From the NCBI RefSeq assembly GCF_010726085.1, contig NZ_AP022560.1:1984001-2048000 (forward strand): a stretch of DNA of 64,000 nucleotides, written 5' to 3'. This document shows positions 55,636 to 64,000 of this stretch, piece after piece. The first letter of the stretch is position 1; each line of letters starts with the position of its first letter. Both the position numbers and the translations under genes were made by a program. The notes beneath the pieces were generated by a model, which saw nothing but the letters and a program-made list of their open reading frames with translations, was not told the DNA's origin and made no database searches. This DNA comes from Mycolicibacterium moriokaense. Its GTDB lineage: Bacteria > Actinomycetota > Actinomycetes > Mycobacteriales > Mycobacteriaceae.

Positions 55636-55897
55636 TCTCTTTCGCCATCTCGACGTCCTTGTCGGTGATACCACCCTCGGAGTGCGTCACCAACGCAAAA
55701 GTCACTGTCCGCCAACGGATGTCGATATCAGGATGGTGGTCCTTCTCCTCGGCCTTCTCGGCGACGCGCCGCACCGCATCGATTCCGTCGAGAAAGGATC
55801 CGAATTTGATCGACCGGCGTAGCGCCCCGTCGGAGCGCTCCCATCCGTCGAGGTCGGGCAGTGCGGCGTCTACTTGTTCGTCCGTTAACACAGCCAT
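55616..55897 (-). CDS. phhB: Pterin-4a-carbinolamine dehydratase
   Basis: A 93-residue PCD/DCoH protein. The active-site pattern [20 protein letters not shown] includes the paired His and the Asp. It dehydrates 4a-carbinolamine pterins. ATG 55897 gives [13 protein letters not shown]. It overlaps the end of the pimE gene by 20 bp and is opposite in strand. Same order as Rv1159A. Confidence 0.9.
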   Translation of the reverse strand: MAVLTDEQVDAALPDLDGWERSDGALRRSIKFGSFLDGIDAVRRVAEKAEEKDHHPDIDIRWRTVTFALVTHSEGGITDKDVEMAKEINAIVG

Positions 55898-55921
55898 GGT
55901 TTCGACGGTATACCGTCGCCG

Positions 55922-56314
55922 GTGATGCCAAGCCAGATCGTCGTCGCGGGTGCACTGATCGCGGGCAACGCGTTGTTGGTCGCACAGCGCGCACACCCGC
56001 CCGCACTCGCCGGACTGTGGGAACTGCCCGGAGGCAAGGTCGCGGCCGGCGAAAGTGACGAGTCAGCGCTGGCCCGTGAACTCAAGGAGGAACTCGGCGT
56101 CGACGTGACCGTCGGTGCGCGTATCGGCGTCGACGTCGCGCTCAACACCACCACCGCGCTGCGCGCCTACCGGGTCACTCAGACCGGCGGCGAACTCCAT
56201 CCCAACGATCACCGCGCGCTGCGCTGGATCACCGCCGACGAACTCGACGACCTCGATTGGGTTCCCGCCGACCGCACCTGGCTCGCGGAGCTTCGACAGG
56301 CCCTCACGGTCTAA
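55922..56314 (+). CDS. mutT2: NUDIX hydrolase, MutT2-like
   Basis: A 130-residue NUDIX protein. The Nudix box is [23 protein letters not shown] (GX5EX7REUXEEXGU; visible as GGKVAAGE and ARELKEELG). It hydrolyses oxidised or modified dNTPs (8-oxo-dGTP, or dCTP for MutT2). [21 protein letters not shown] at the start fits MutT2 of mycobacteria. GTG 55922 or ATG 55925 are both possible starts. Position equals Rv1160. Confidence 0.9.
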   Translation: MMPSQIVVAGALIAGNALLVAQRAHPPALAGLWELPGGKVAAGESDESALARELKEELGVDVTVGARIGVDVALNTTTALRAYRVTQTGGELHPNDHRALRWITADELDDLDWVPADRTWLAELRQALTV

Positions 56315-56362
56315 GGCTCAACACGGCGCCAATCCGGCCAGCTCACACTATTGTTCCGGTCC

Positions 56363-57439
56363 ATGCGCGTGCTGCGGTTCCTCTGGCGGGGGGTGCTGGC
56401 CTTCGACCGGATCGGATCGCGCATCCCGCAACTCATTCAGATCTGGTTGATCGAGTTCTTCTTCGCGGTGCCCCTGATGTTCTTCACCGCGAAGATCATC
56501 GACATCCGAGGCGCGTTCGGCGTGCCAGGAACCGGCGAGTCGATGCCCGGCGTGTTCTGGGGCGCACTCGTGGTCTCCCTGATCGCCGGATTCTTCTTCT
56601 TCCGCAGCCTGATCCGGCCGCGTGTGGTGCGTGGGACGTGGACGCCGATGATCAAGGCCGACGTCGGCGACTACACCGTCATGGCAGGCAATCGAGCGTG
56701 GCAGACCAGCTACAACTACCTGACGAGCCATCCGTCATATGCGTTGCTGCTCCTGCTCACCGCGCCGATTCCGGCCACCATGGTGCTGATGACCACCAAC
56801 CACGGTGACAGCACCTTCTACTGGCGGGTGGCCGGTGTCGTCGGGCTCATCATTCTCGCGCTGATGGCGCTGGCGCGCGTATTGGCTTGGTACGTCTTTA
56901 GATTCGGCCGAGTCCAACTCGACAACCAGGCCGAGGCCATGGGCATGTCGCAGCGTCGGCTGGGTTGGGAGATCGCGTGGAAGCCCGTGCTGATGCTGAT
57001 GGTCATGATGTACGCGATCGTCTGCATTCCGCTCGGCATCATGTTCTGGCAGGAGGACCGCAAGATCGCCGACCTGCCCGTCGTCACGGTCGCCGACACC
57101 GACCACGCGGGCGAGTACCGCCGCGTCGAAGGCGCCGTCGATTCGGATCCGGTGTACTGGGCCCCGCGGGGGACCGGACGTGGTGGCAACAACTACGCCG
57201 GTGCCGGGGTGCTCGTCGAATTGCCCGCGGGCGGTGAGGCATTGCTGCTCGCGGAATCGTTGTCGGTGCCCGACTTCAATGGCGTCATGGAGGACGTCAA
57301 GAACGGTGAGATCAAGACTCAGGGCAAGGTGATCGACCACATCACCGACGACCAACAGGAGTACTACGGATTCGACGAACGCGACTTCCCGGACCCGTCG
57401 CCCGACGGTCGCGTCATGCTGTTGCTGTCCTATCCCTGA
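56363..57439 (+). CDS. Multi-spanning membrane protein with extracytoplasmic C-terminus, unknown function
   Basis: A 358-residue protein. Three to four hydrophobic helices lie in the first half (FAVPLMFFTAKII, ALVVSLIAGFFFF, ALLLLLTAPIPATMVL and VVGLIILALMALARVLA), one around 215-235 (VLMLMVMMYAIVCIPLGIMF) and a soluble tail of about 120 residues (DTDHAGEYRRVEG). No family motif is recognised. ATG 56363 is preferred to the TTG four codons upstream. It follows mutT2 by 48 bp. Confidence 0.65.
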   Translation: MRVLRFLWRGVLAFDRIGSRIPQLIQIWLIEFFFAVPLMFFTAKIIDIRGAFGVPGTGESMPGVFWGALVVSLIAGFFFFRSLIRPRVVRGTWTPMIKADVGDYTVMAGNRAWQTSYNYLTSHPSYALLLLLTAPIPATMVLMTTNHGDSTFYWRVAGVVGLIILALMALARVLAWYVFRFGRVQLDNQAEAMGMSQRRLGWEIAWKPVLMLMVMMYAIVCIPLGIMFWQEDRKIADLPVVTVADTDHAGEYRRVEGAVDSDPVYWAPRGTGRGGNNYAGAGVLVELPAGGEALLLAESLSVPDFNGVMEDVKNGEIKTQGKVIDHITDDQQEYYGFDERDFPDPSPDGRVMLLLSYP

Positions 57440-57473
57440 CGGGCAAGCCGGCCAGCGGCTTCCGGTCGGACGC

Positions 57474-57740
57474 TCAGTACCGCAGCGAGTCGCTGACCAC
57501 CCGGACCCGCGCCTTCGGGTGAGTGGCGGCGTACAGCGGGTGCATCAGCAGTGGATGGCGGCAGTGCGGGCACGACGCCTGCGGTTGGTTCGCCGTCGAT
57601 GCGGTGAGGTGATGGCAGGCCGAGCAGTGCACCACGTAGAACCTGCCCACCCAATTGAGCAGCCCGAGGTAGATCGCCAGCGTCGCAGCCGACGCGACCA
57701 CCATGATCAGCGCGATGGTAAGAACCTGATAGACCGTCAT
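57474..57740 (-). CDS. Small membrane protein with zinc-ribbon-like Cys pairs
   Basis: An 88-residue protein: one N-terminal helix (VLTIALIMVVASAATLAIYL) followed by two Cys pairs, CSAC and CPHC, 20 residues apart, that could bind Zn. GGAGG lies 8 nt upstream of ATG 57740. It is convergent with the membrane gene at 56363. Function unknown. Confidence 0.7.
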   Translation of the reverse strand: MTVYQVLTIALIMVVASAATLAIYLGLLNWVGRFYVVHCSACHHLTASTANQPQASCPHCRHPLLMHPLYAATHPKARVRVVSDSLRY

Positions 57741-57833
57741 ATCCGGTACCTCCAACCGAAACCGAGCACACCTGACGGATAGTTCAAAGGTACGCCTGAA
57801 CCGGGGGCGTCGAGGCCCGGTTGAGACGCCGGA

Positions 57834-58001
57834 TCAGCGTTTGCGGGCGCGCTTGTAGATCTTCTCGAGTTCTTTGCCGCGGATGCCCATGAGCTCGGCC
57901 TTGTGCACTTTGTGCAGCACCAGCGGGCACCTCTTACACCGGGGCTTACTGCGACAGCACTTCTTCTTCGGTTTGATGTCGAGCAGCTTGCTGGCCTTCA
58001 A
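57834..58001 (-). CDS. Small Cys-rich basic protein upstream of typA (55 aa)
   Basis: A 55-residue ORF starting at TTG 58001, encoding LKASKLLDIKPKKKCCRSK, then PRCKRCPLVL and a Lys/Arg-rich tail. Four Cys in CC, C and C spacing plus basic residues suggest a small zinc or nucleic-acid-binding protein. The frame remains open about 36 nt further upstream without ATG or GTG. It is divergent from typA with about 56 bp between. Function unknown; similar short Cys-rich ORFs occur in actinobacteria in my recollection. Confidence 0.6.
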   Translation of the reverse strand: MKASKLLDIKPKKKCCRSKPRCKRCPLVLHKVHKAELMGIRGKELEKIYKRARKR

Positions 58002-58057
58002 GTGACTTGAATCTCTCGTTTTCGCGATCGAGCACCCTCACTGCGACACTTACCGGC

Positions 58058-59953
58058 GTGGATTTTCGGAATGTCGCCATTGTTGCGCACGTCGATCATG
58101 GGAAGACCACCCTGGTCGATGCGATGCTGCGGCAGTCCGGTGCCCTGAGCCATCGCGGTGATGATGCCATCGAGCGATTGATGGACTCCGGCGACCTCGA
58201 GCGTGAGAAGGGCATCACGATCCTCGCCAAGAACACCGCCGTGCACCGCAGGCATGCCGACGGCAGCGTGACGGTCATCAACGTCATCGACACCCCCGGC
58301 CACGCCGACTTTGGCGGCGAGGTGGAACGCGGGCTGTCCATGGTCGACGGCGTGCTGCTGCTGGTCGACGCCTCCGAGGGCCCTCTGCCGCAGACCCGCT
58401 TCGTGCTGCGCAAGGCGCTGGCCGCGCATCTGCCGGTGATCCTCGTGGTCAACAAGACCGACCGGCCCGACGCCCGCATCGCCGAGGTCGTCTCCGACAG
58501 CCACGACCTTCTGCTCGACGTCGCCTCCGACCTGGACGAGGAGGCGCAGAAGGCTGCCGAGGAGGCACTCGGACTTCCGACGCTGTACGCCTCCGGTCGC
58601 GCAGGCATCGCCAGCACCGTCGAACCCGCCAACGGCGAGAACCCCGAGGGGGACAACCTCGACCCGCTGTTCGACGTGCTTCTCGAGCACATTCCACCGC
58701 CTCAGGGTGATCCCGAGGCCCCGCTGCAGGCCCTGGTGACCAACCTCGACGCCTCGGCGTTCCTGGGCCGGTTGGCGCTGGTCCGGATCTACAACGGCCG
58801 GCTGCGCAAGGGCCAGCAGGTGGCGTGGATGCGGGAAGTGGACGGCGCGCCCGTCATCACCAACGCGAAAATCACTGAACTTCTGGTCACCGAGGGCGTC
58901 GACCGCACCCCGACCGACGAGGCGATCGCCGGCGACATCGTCGCGGTCGCCGGACTGCCGGAGATCATGATCGGCGACACGCTCGCCGACACCGAGCACG
59001 CCCACGCGCTGCCGCGCATCACCGTCGACGAGCCCGCAATCTCGGTGACCGTCGGCACCAACACCTCACCGCTGGCGGGCAAGGTGTCCGGGCACAAACT
59101 CACCGCCCGCATGGTGCGCAACCGGCTGGACCAGGAACTGGTCGGCAACGTCTCGATCCGCGTGGTCGACATCGGCCGTCCGGACGCGTGGGAGGTGCAG
59201 GGCCGTGGTGAGCTGGCGCTGGCCGTGCTCGTCGAGCAGATGCGCCGCGAAGGTTTCGAGCTGACGGTCGGCAAGCCGCAGGTGGTGACGCGGACCATCG
59301 ACGGCAAGCTGCACGAGCCGTTCGAGGCGATGACCATCGACTGCCCCGACGAGTTCGTCGGCGCGATCACCCAGCTGATGGCCGGGCGCAAGGGCCGTAT
59401 GGAGGAGATGACGAACCACGCGGCGGGCTGGGTCCGGATGGACTTCATCGTGCCCAGCCGCGGGCTCATCGGGTTCCGCACCGACTTCCTGACCCTGACC
59501 CGCGGCACCGGCATCGCGAACGCCGTGTTCGACGGCTACCGCCCGTGGGCGGGGGAGATCCGCGCGCGGCACACCGGCTCATTGGTGTCCGACCGCTCGG
59601 GCACGATCACGCCGTTCGCGTTGATCCAGCTCGCCGACCGCGGGCAGTTCTTCGTCGAACCCGGCGACGACACCTATGAGGGCCACGTCGTCGGCATCAA
59701 CCCGCGGGCCGAGGATCTCGACATCAACGTCACGCGCGAGAAGAAGCTGACGAACATGCGCAGCTCGACCGCCGACGTCATCGAGACGCTGGCCCGGCCG
59801 CTCACCCTCGACCTCGAACAGGCCATGGAGTTCTGCGCCGCGGACGAGTGCGTCGAGGTCACACCGGAAGTCGTGCGGGTCCGCAAGGTCGAACTCAGCG
59901 CCACGCTGAGAGCGCGTTCGAAGGCCCGCGCCAAGGCCCGCGATAGCAGCTGA
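58058..59953 (+). CDS. typA: Translational GTPase TypA/BipA
   Basis: A 631-residue translation-factor GTPase. G1 is [11 protein letters not shown]3 is [12 protein letters not shown], and G4 is VNKTDRP. Domains II-III and the C-terminal BipA domain ([19 protein letters not shown]) follow. It binds ribosomes in stress and 50S assembly. GTG 58058 yields the canonical [13 protein letters not shown] start; no strong ribosome site. It sits between the small Cys-rich ORF and lpqW, as Rv1165 does. Confidence 0.93.
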   Translation: MDFRNVAIVAHVDHGKTTLVDAMLRQSGALSHRGDDAIERLMDSGDLEREKGITILAKNTAVHRRHADGSVTVINVIDTPGHADFGGEVERGLSMVDGVLLLVDASEGPLPQTRFVLRKALAAHLPVILVVNKTDRPDARIAEVVSDSHDLLLDVASDLDEEAQKAAEEALGLPTLYASGRAGIASTVEPANGENPEGDNLDPLFDVLLEHIPPPQGDPEAPLQALVTNLDASAFLGRLALVRIYNGRLRKGQQVAWMREVDGAPVITNAKITELLVTEGVDRTPTDEAIAGDIVAVAGLPEIMIGDTLADTEHAHALPRITVDEPAISVTVGTNTSPLAGKVSGHKLTARMVRNRLDQELVGNVSIRVVDIGRPDAWEVQGRGELALAVLVEQMRREGFELTVGKPQVVTRTIDGKLHEPFEAMTIDCPDEFVGAITQLMAGRKGRMEEMTNHAAGWVRMDFIVPSRGLIGFRTDFLTLTRGTGIANAVFDGYRPWAGEIRARHTGSLVSDRSGTITPFALIQLADRGQFFVEPGDDTYEGHVVGINPRAEDLDINVTREKKLTNMRSSTADVIETLARPLTLDLEQAMEFCAADECVEVTPEVVRVRKVELSATLRARSKARAKARDSS

Positions 59954-60016
59954 GCCCTCGGATCGGCGCGGCCGGTTACCCGAAGTTGCTCAGGTGCTGC
60001 CGATACCCTGAACACC

Positions 60017-61924
60017 GTGCCGAGGCCAGTACACGTCATTGCCGCGCTATCCGCGCTGGTGACGCTGGTTTCAGGGTGCACGGTGAGCCCTCCTCCGGCG
60101 CCGCAGAGCACCGATACCGCGGAGACGACGGCGCCGCCGCCGCCGAAGGCGACGCAGATCATCATGGCCATCGACTGGATCGGCCCCGGCTTCAACCCGC
60201 ACCTGTTGGCCGACCAGTCACCCGTCAACGCTGCGGTCAGTTCGCTGGTGCTGCCCAGCTCCTTCCGGCCGGTGCCCGACCAGAACACCCCCACCGGATC
60301 GCGGTGGGAGCTCGACACCACGCTGCTGGAGTCGGCCGAAGTGACCAGCCAGGACCCGTTCACGGTCACCTACAAGATCCGGCCCGAGGCGTCGTGGACG
60401 GATAACGCCCCGATCGGCGCCGACGACTTCTGGTACCTCTGGCAGCAGATGGTGACCCAACCCGGCGTCGTCGACCCCGCCGGGTACGACCTCATCACCG
60501 GCGTGCAGTCGGTGGAGGGCGGCAAGGTCGCGGTGGTGACCTTCTCACAGCCGTATCCGGCCTGGCGCGAGCTGTTCAACAACATCCTGCCCGCGCACAT
60601 CGTCAAGGACATCCCCGGCGGTTTTGCCGCGGGCCTCGCGCGCACCTTGCCCGTCACCGGCGGCCAGTTCCGCGTCGAGAACATCGACCCCCAGCGCGAC
60701 GAGATCCTGTTGGCCCGCAACGACCGGTTCTGGGCCGCGCCTGCCAAACCCGACCTGGTGCTGTTGCGCCGCGGCGGTGACGCGGCCGCGCTGGCCGACT
60801 CGATCCGCAACGGCGACACTCAGGTGGCCCAGGTGCACGGCGGCGCGGCCACCTTCGCGCAGCTGTCGGCGATTCCCGATGTGCGGACGGCGCGCATCGT
60901 CACGCCGCGCGTCATGCAGATTTCGTTGCGCGCTCAGCAGCCCGCCCTCGCGGATTCCCAAGTGCGCAAAGCGATTTTCGGTCTGCTCGACGTCGATCTG
61001 CTGGCCGCGGTGGGTGCGGGCGACGACAACACGGTGACGTTGGCACAGGCGCAGGTTCGCTCGCCGTCGGATCCGGGCTACGTGCCGACCGCGCCACCCG
61101 CGATCTCGCGGGACCACGCGCTTGACTTGCTCATCGATGCCGGCTACGAGGTGGAGTCGGAGACGACGTCAACGCCACCGACCCCCGGCACTCCCGCCCC
61201 GGAAAACGGCCGCGGACGCATCATGAAGGACGGCGTACCGCTGTCGCTGGTGCTCGGCGTCGCCGCGAACGACCCGACATCCGTCGCCGTCGCGAACACG
61301 GCAGCCGACCAACTGCGCAACGTCGGTATCGAGGCCTCGGTGTCGGCGCTCGATCCGGTGACCCTGTACGGCGAGGCGTTGACGAACAATCGCGTCGACG
61401 CCGTGGTCGGCTGGCGTCAGGCCGGGGGAGACCTGGCGACCGCGCTGGCCTCGCGGTACGGCTGCCGGGCGTTGGAGGCCACCGCGGTGGCGACGGCCGC
61501 GCCGGGAACGCCAGCGCCGCAAACGACTTCGGAAACTTCGGGGACGACGACCACTCCGTCGACGACCGCGACCACCACAACGACATCTGCGACTCCAACC
61601 GCCACCACAACCACATCGGCGACCACTCCGGCCAGCCCCGCGCCCGAAAGCGGCGAATTGCTCCAGGCGCCAAGCAATATCACCGGTATCTGCGATCGCA
61701 GCATTCAGCCGAAGATCGACGCGGCCCTCGACGGCAGCGAACCCATCGATGAGGTGATCACCGCCGTCGAACCGCGGCTGTGGAACCTCTCGACGGTGCT
61801 GCCGATCCTGCAGGACACCACGATCGTCGCGGCGGGCCCGAGCGTGCAGAACGTCAAGCTGTCCGGAGCCGTGCCGGTCGGAATCGTCGGCGATGCCGGC
61901 ACCTGGGTGAAAACCCGTCAGTGA
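60017..61924 (+). CDS. lpqW: Lipoprotein LpqW, extracellular solute-binding family 5-like
   Basis: A 635-residue lipoprotein. The signal peptide ends at lipobox LVSGC (Cys21). The body is an SBP_bac_5 fold with [18 protein letters not shown] and similar segments. In mycobacteria LpqW channels PIM intermediates towards LAM/higher PIMs, working with PimE, whose gene lies 5.5 kb upstream. A Thr/Pro-rich linker of about 50 residues (near 495-550, for example [16 protein letters not shown]) is inserted before the C-terminal part. GTG 60017 is the start. Confidence 0.9.
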   Translation: MPRPVHVIAALSALVTLVSGCTVSPPPAPQSTDTAETTAPPPPKATQIIMAIDWIGPGFNPHLLADQSPVNAAVSSLVLPSSFRPVPDQNTPTGSRWELDTTLLESAEVTSQDPFTVTYKIRPEASWTDNAPIGADDFWYLWQQMVTQPGVVDPAGYDLITGVQSVEGGKVAVVTFSQPYPAWRELFNNILPAHIVKDIPGGFAAGLARTLPVTGGQFRVENIDPQRDEILLARNDRFWAAPAKPDLVLLRRGGDAAALADSIRNGDTQVAQVHGGAATFAQLSAIPDVRTARIVTPRVMQISLRAQQPALADSQVRKAIFGLLDVDLLAAVGAGDDNTVTLAQAQVRSPSDPGYVPTAPPAISRDHALDLLIDAGYEVESETTSTPPTPGTPAPENGRGRIMKDGVPLSLVLGVAANDPTSVAVANTAADQLRNVGIEASVSALDPVTLYGEALTNNRVDAVVGWRQAGGDLATALASRYGCRALEATAVATAAPGTPAPQTTSETSGTTTTPSTTATTTTTSATPTATTTTSATTPASPAPESGELLQAPSNITGICDRSIQPKIDAALDGSEPIDEVITAVEPRLWNLSTVLPILQDTTIVAAGPSVQNVKLSGAVPVGIVGDAGTWVKTRQ

Positions 61925-61936
61925 CAGTGCAATCGG

Positions 61937-63172
61937 CTATCTGACGCCGGCGGCTTGATGGCGTTCGCGCAACACGCGCAGGCCGTGTGCGGCGAACGCG
62001 CCGACGGCGAACACGAGCAGCAACCAAAGCGGCGGGTGCGCCAGTTCCCACACGAACAAGGCGGCGAACAGCGGTGACCGCTGGGTGATCGTTAGCACCC
62101 CGGCCGCACACGTCAGCGCCAGCGCCGATACGTGGATGTGTGAGCCGGCCAACTCGTTGAGGGCAAGTGCGACAACCGATCCGGCGGCCGCGCCGGTAGC
62201 CAACGCGGGGGTGAGCAGGCCGCCCACGGCGCCTGCCCGCAGAAACACCGCTGTCAGTAGTGGTTTCAACAACAAGATCACGCAGGCGGCGGTGAGCGTC
62301 ATGTCACTGTTCAGTGCCACTGTCAGAATGCTTCGCCCGTTGCCAGGCAGTTCCGGGTACCAGATCGAGCAGACACCGGTCAGCAGTCCGGCGGCCGCAA
62401 TCGCGGGAATCAGCATCCACGAGTGGAACTGCACCTTCGGACTGGCGGTCGACATCACCCGGTTGAACGCCAGACCGATGGCGGCGGCCAGGGGTGCGAC
62501 GGCCAGCGCCAGGAATGCGAACAGATACGACGTCCGCGCGTCCGGCCACGTCAGCGGGTGCTCGAGATGGGTGACCGGGGCCGCGACCGCGACGGCAAGG
62601 CTCGACGTGATCAGCGCGGTGCCGAGCGCCCGTGGATGCCAGGTGCCGAGCAGAATCCGGGCGGCGAACAGCGCTCCGCCCAACGGCACGCTGTAGACCG
62701 CTCCTAGGCCCGCACCCGCCGCGCAGGCGAGCAGAATCTCACGGTCGCGCGCCGTGAGCGCGAGCCGCATGGTGCCGAAATCACCCAGCGCGGCGGCGAG
62801 TTGGCGCGGCGCGCCTTCGCGGCCCAGCGACGCCCCCGAGCCGACGAGGAGGACCTGAAGGCCCGCGTCGATGGACAGCGGCACCCGGGGGATCGGCTCA
62901 TGAGCCGCGATCGTCTCGGCCAGCTTCGGAACCGTCGTCCGCCGTCGCAATATCCACCACCCGAAGCCGGCCAGCGCACCGCCGATCATCGGACCCAACG
63001 CCCGCCGCACCGGACTGCTGCCGCCGACGCCGGAGAGCAGCGTGCCGAAACCGTAGTGGTACGTCAGGTGTTCGACGGCGTGCAGCAGCAGCGTGGTGGC
63101 CGCACCAGCAACCCCGGCGAGCAGGCCCACGATGACGATCGCGCAGGAGAATTCGAGCGTGCGGCGCGACAC
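61937..63172 (-). CDS. ClC-family chloride channel/transporter-like protein
   Basis: A 411-residue ClC membrane protein, shorter than E. coli ClC by about 60 residues. The gating-Glu motif is kept as GSGASLGREGAP. The selectivity Ser motif (GSGIP) is replaced by a RTTVPKLAE segment. At the position of the proton-glutamate (FIIEEM in E. coli) the sequence is LFAARILLG, lacking the acidic pair. This suggests an altered anion channel or exchanger. GTG 63172 start, divergent from mshB. Confidence 0.85.
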   Translation of the reverse strand: MSRRTLEFSCAIVIVGLLAGVAGAATTLLLHAVEHLTYHYGFGTLLSGVGGSSPVRRALGPMIGGALAGFGWWILRRRTTVPKLAETIAAHEPIPRVPLSIDAGLQVLLVGSGASLGREGAPRQLAAALGDFGTMRLALTARDREILLACAAGAGLGAVYSVPLGGALFAARILLGTWHPRALGTALITSSLAVAVAAPVTHLEHPLTWPDARTSYLFAFLALAVAPLAAAIGLAFNRVMSTASPKVQFHSWMLIPAIAAAGLLTGVCSIWYPELPGNGRSILTVALNSDMTLTAACVILLLKPLLTAVFLRAGAVGGLLTPALATGAAAGSVVALALNELAGSHIHVSALALTCAAGVLTITQRSPLFAALFVWELAHPPLWLLLVFAVGAFAAHGLRVLRERHQAAGVR

Positions 63173-63212
63173 CAGGTGAATCTAGCTGCCGGTCATCGGG
63201 CAAGCTGGGGCA

Positions 63213-64000
63213 ATGGAAAGTCCGCGGATGCTGTTCGTGCACGCGCATCCCGACGACGAGACCCTGACGACGGGCGCGACCATCGCGCATTACGTCGCTC
63301 GGGGCGCGCGGGTGCGGGTGGTCACATGCACGCTTGGCGAAGAGGGCGAGGTGATCGGCGACCGGTGGGCGCACCTGGCCGTCGACGCAGCCGACCAACT
63401 CGGTGGCTTTCGCATCGGTGAGCTGACGGCCGCCTTGCGTGCGCTGGGTGTCGACGAGCCGACCTTCCTCGGCGGCGCGGGGCGCTGGCGCGACTCCGGG
63501 ATGGCGGGTACGCCGCGGCGGCACCATCCGAGGTTCATCGACGCCGACCCCGCCGAATCGGTCGGTGCCCTGGTCGCGATCATCCGCGAGCTGCGGCCGC
63601 ACGTCGTCGTCACCTATGACCCGGAGGGCGGCTACGGGCATCCCGACCACATACACACCCACGAGGTGACGATGGCGGCCGTCGCGGCGTCGGCGGGTTC
63701 CGAGTATCCAGGCGAGCCATGGACCGTGCCGAAGGTGTACTGGACCGTGTTGTCGAAGTCCGCGCTCGCCGCTGGGTTGGATGACCTTGGCGACGTGCCG
63801 CAGGAGTGGACGCGGGTCTCCATCGACGACGTGCCGTTCGTCCATCCCGACGAGGCAATCGATGCCGTGATCGACGTCCCCGACCGGCTGCCGGCCAAGC
63901 TGGCGGCGCTGCGGGCGCACGCCACCCAGGTCACCGTCGCACCCGACGGTCGTTCGTTGGCGCTGTCGAACAACATCGCGCTGCCGGTCGGTGCGCTCGA
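63213..64000 (+). CDS. mshB: GlcNAc-Ins deacetylase MshB (mycothiol synthesis), 3' truncated by the window
   Basis: The first 262 residues are visible. The Zn motif AHPDDETL is at residues 11-18, and the third ligand region is [14 protein letters not shown]. MshB removes acetate from GlcNAc-Ins to make GlcN-Ins, the second-phase step of mycothiol biosynthesis. ATG 63213 gives [15 protein letters not shown]. The frame is open to the last base, so the last ~40 residues are outside. It follows the ClC gene divergently, as I expect near Rv1170. Confidence 0.92.
   Translation, partial: MESPRMLFVHAHPDDETLTTGATIAHYVARGARVRVVTCTLGEEGEVIGDRWAHLAVDAADQLGGFRIGELTAALRALGVDEPTFLGGAGRWRDSGMAGTPRRHHPRFIDADPAESVGALVAIIRELRPHVVVTYDPEGGYGHPDHIHTHEVTMAAVAASAGSEYPGEPWTVPKVYWTVLSKSALAAGLDDLGDVPQEWTRVSIDDVPFVHPDEAIDAVIDVPDRLPAKLAALRAHATQVTVAPDGRSLALSNNIALPVGAL

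Overview
The window is high-GC actinobacterial DNA and almost certainly comes from a Mycolicibacterium/Mycobacterium chromosome. Markers are lpqW, pimE, mshB, an MmpL transporter, an alpha-methylacyl-CoA racemase, a mycofactocin-type SDR, many GTG/TTG starts and ATGA/GTGA gene overlaps. From about 27.5 kb to the end, gene order follows what I remember of M. tuberculosis Rv1140-Rv1170 (membrane protein, enoyl-CoA hydratase, mcr, SDR, mmpL13, methyltransferase, sirtuin, GntR, omt, Rv1155, Rv1155A, Rv1156, Ala/Pro-rich proteins, pimE, phhB, mutT2, typA, lpqW, mshB). Several accessory blocks interrupt this order. The synteny is recalled, not computed.

Layout. 0-1 kb: end of a DUF3556-like membrane protein. 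1.1-5.2 kb: GntR regulator divergent from a beta-oxidation operon (thiolase, enoyl-CoA hydratase, acyl-CoA dehydrogenase). 5.3-21.7 kb: a catabolic cluster with an acyl-CoA dehydrogenase, an FAD amine-oxidase-like enzyme, a cupin, a mycofactocin-type SDR, an ADP-forming acyl-CoA synthetase, a PYROXD2-like flavoprotein, a TetR regulator, a polyamine-type ABC importer, a class III aminotransferase, an aldehyde dehydrogenase and a Rieske quaternary-amine-type oxygenase. Three near-identical 20-bp palindromes lie in the three divergent promoter regions of this block, one beside the tetR gene, so the block looks like one TetR regulon for uptake and oxidation of an unknown (poly)amine or quaternary amine. 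21.7-29.6 kb: fasciclin protein, two MFS exporters, GlxA/AraC regulator, SDR, gamma-carbonic anhydrase, NAD-binding protein and CPBP protease. 29.7-33.5 kb: the mcr operon. 33.5-38 kb: small ORF, DoxX, and an mmpL13-tetR-methyltransferase operon. 38-39 kb: an AbiEi/DUF559 nuclease-like gene between 67-bp direct repeats. 39-43 kb: cobB, gntR, two methyltransferases, DUF1697, F420/PPOX protein and DUF5302. 43-50.6 kb: an inserted-looking transport block with MFS, two sodium:solute symporter/DUF485 pairs and a LytS/LytTR two-component system. 50.6-64 kb: HhH-GPD protein, resolvase fragment, nitroreductase, DUF1059, Ala/Pro-rich secreted proteins, pimE-phhB-mutT2, typA, lpqW, a ClC protein and mshB, which runs off the end.

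The most unusual non-coding signal is a family of 53-nt nested hairpins (four copies), all at gene 3' ends, whose arms differ by compensatory base changes. A second hairpin family of 50 nt has two copies. I see no tRNA, rRNA, CRISPR array or complete insertion sequence.
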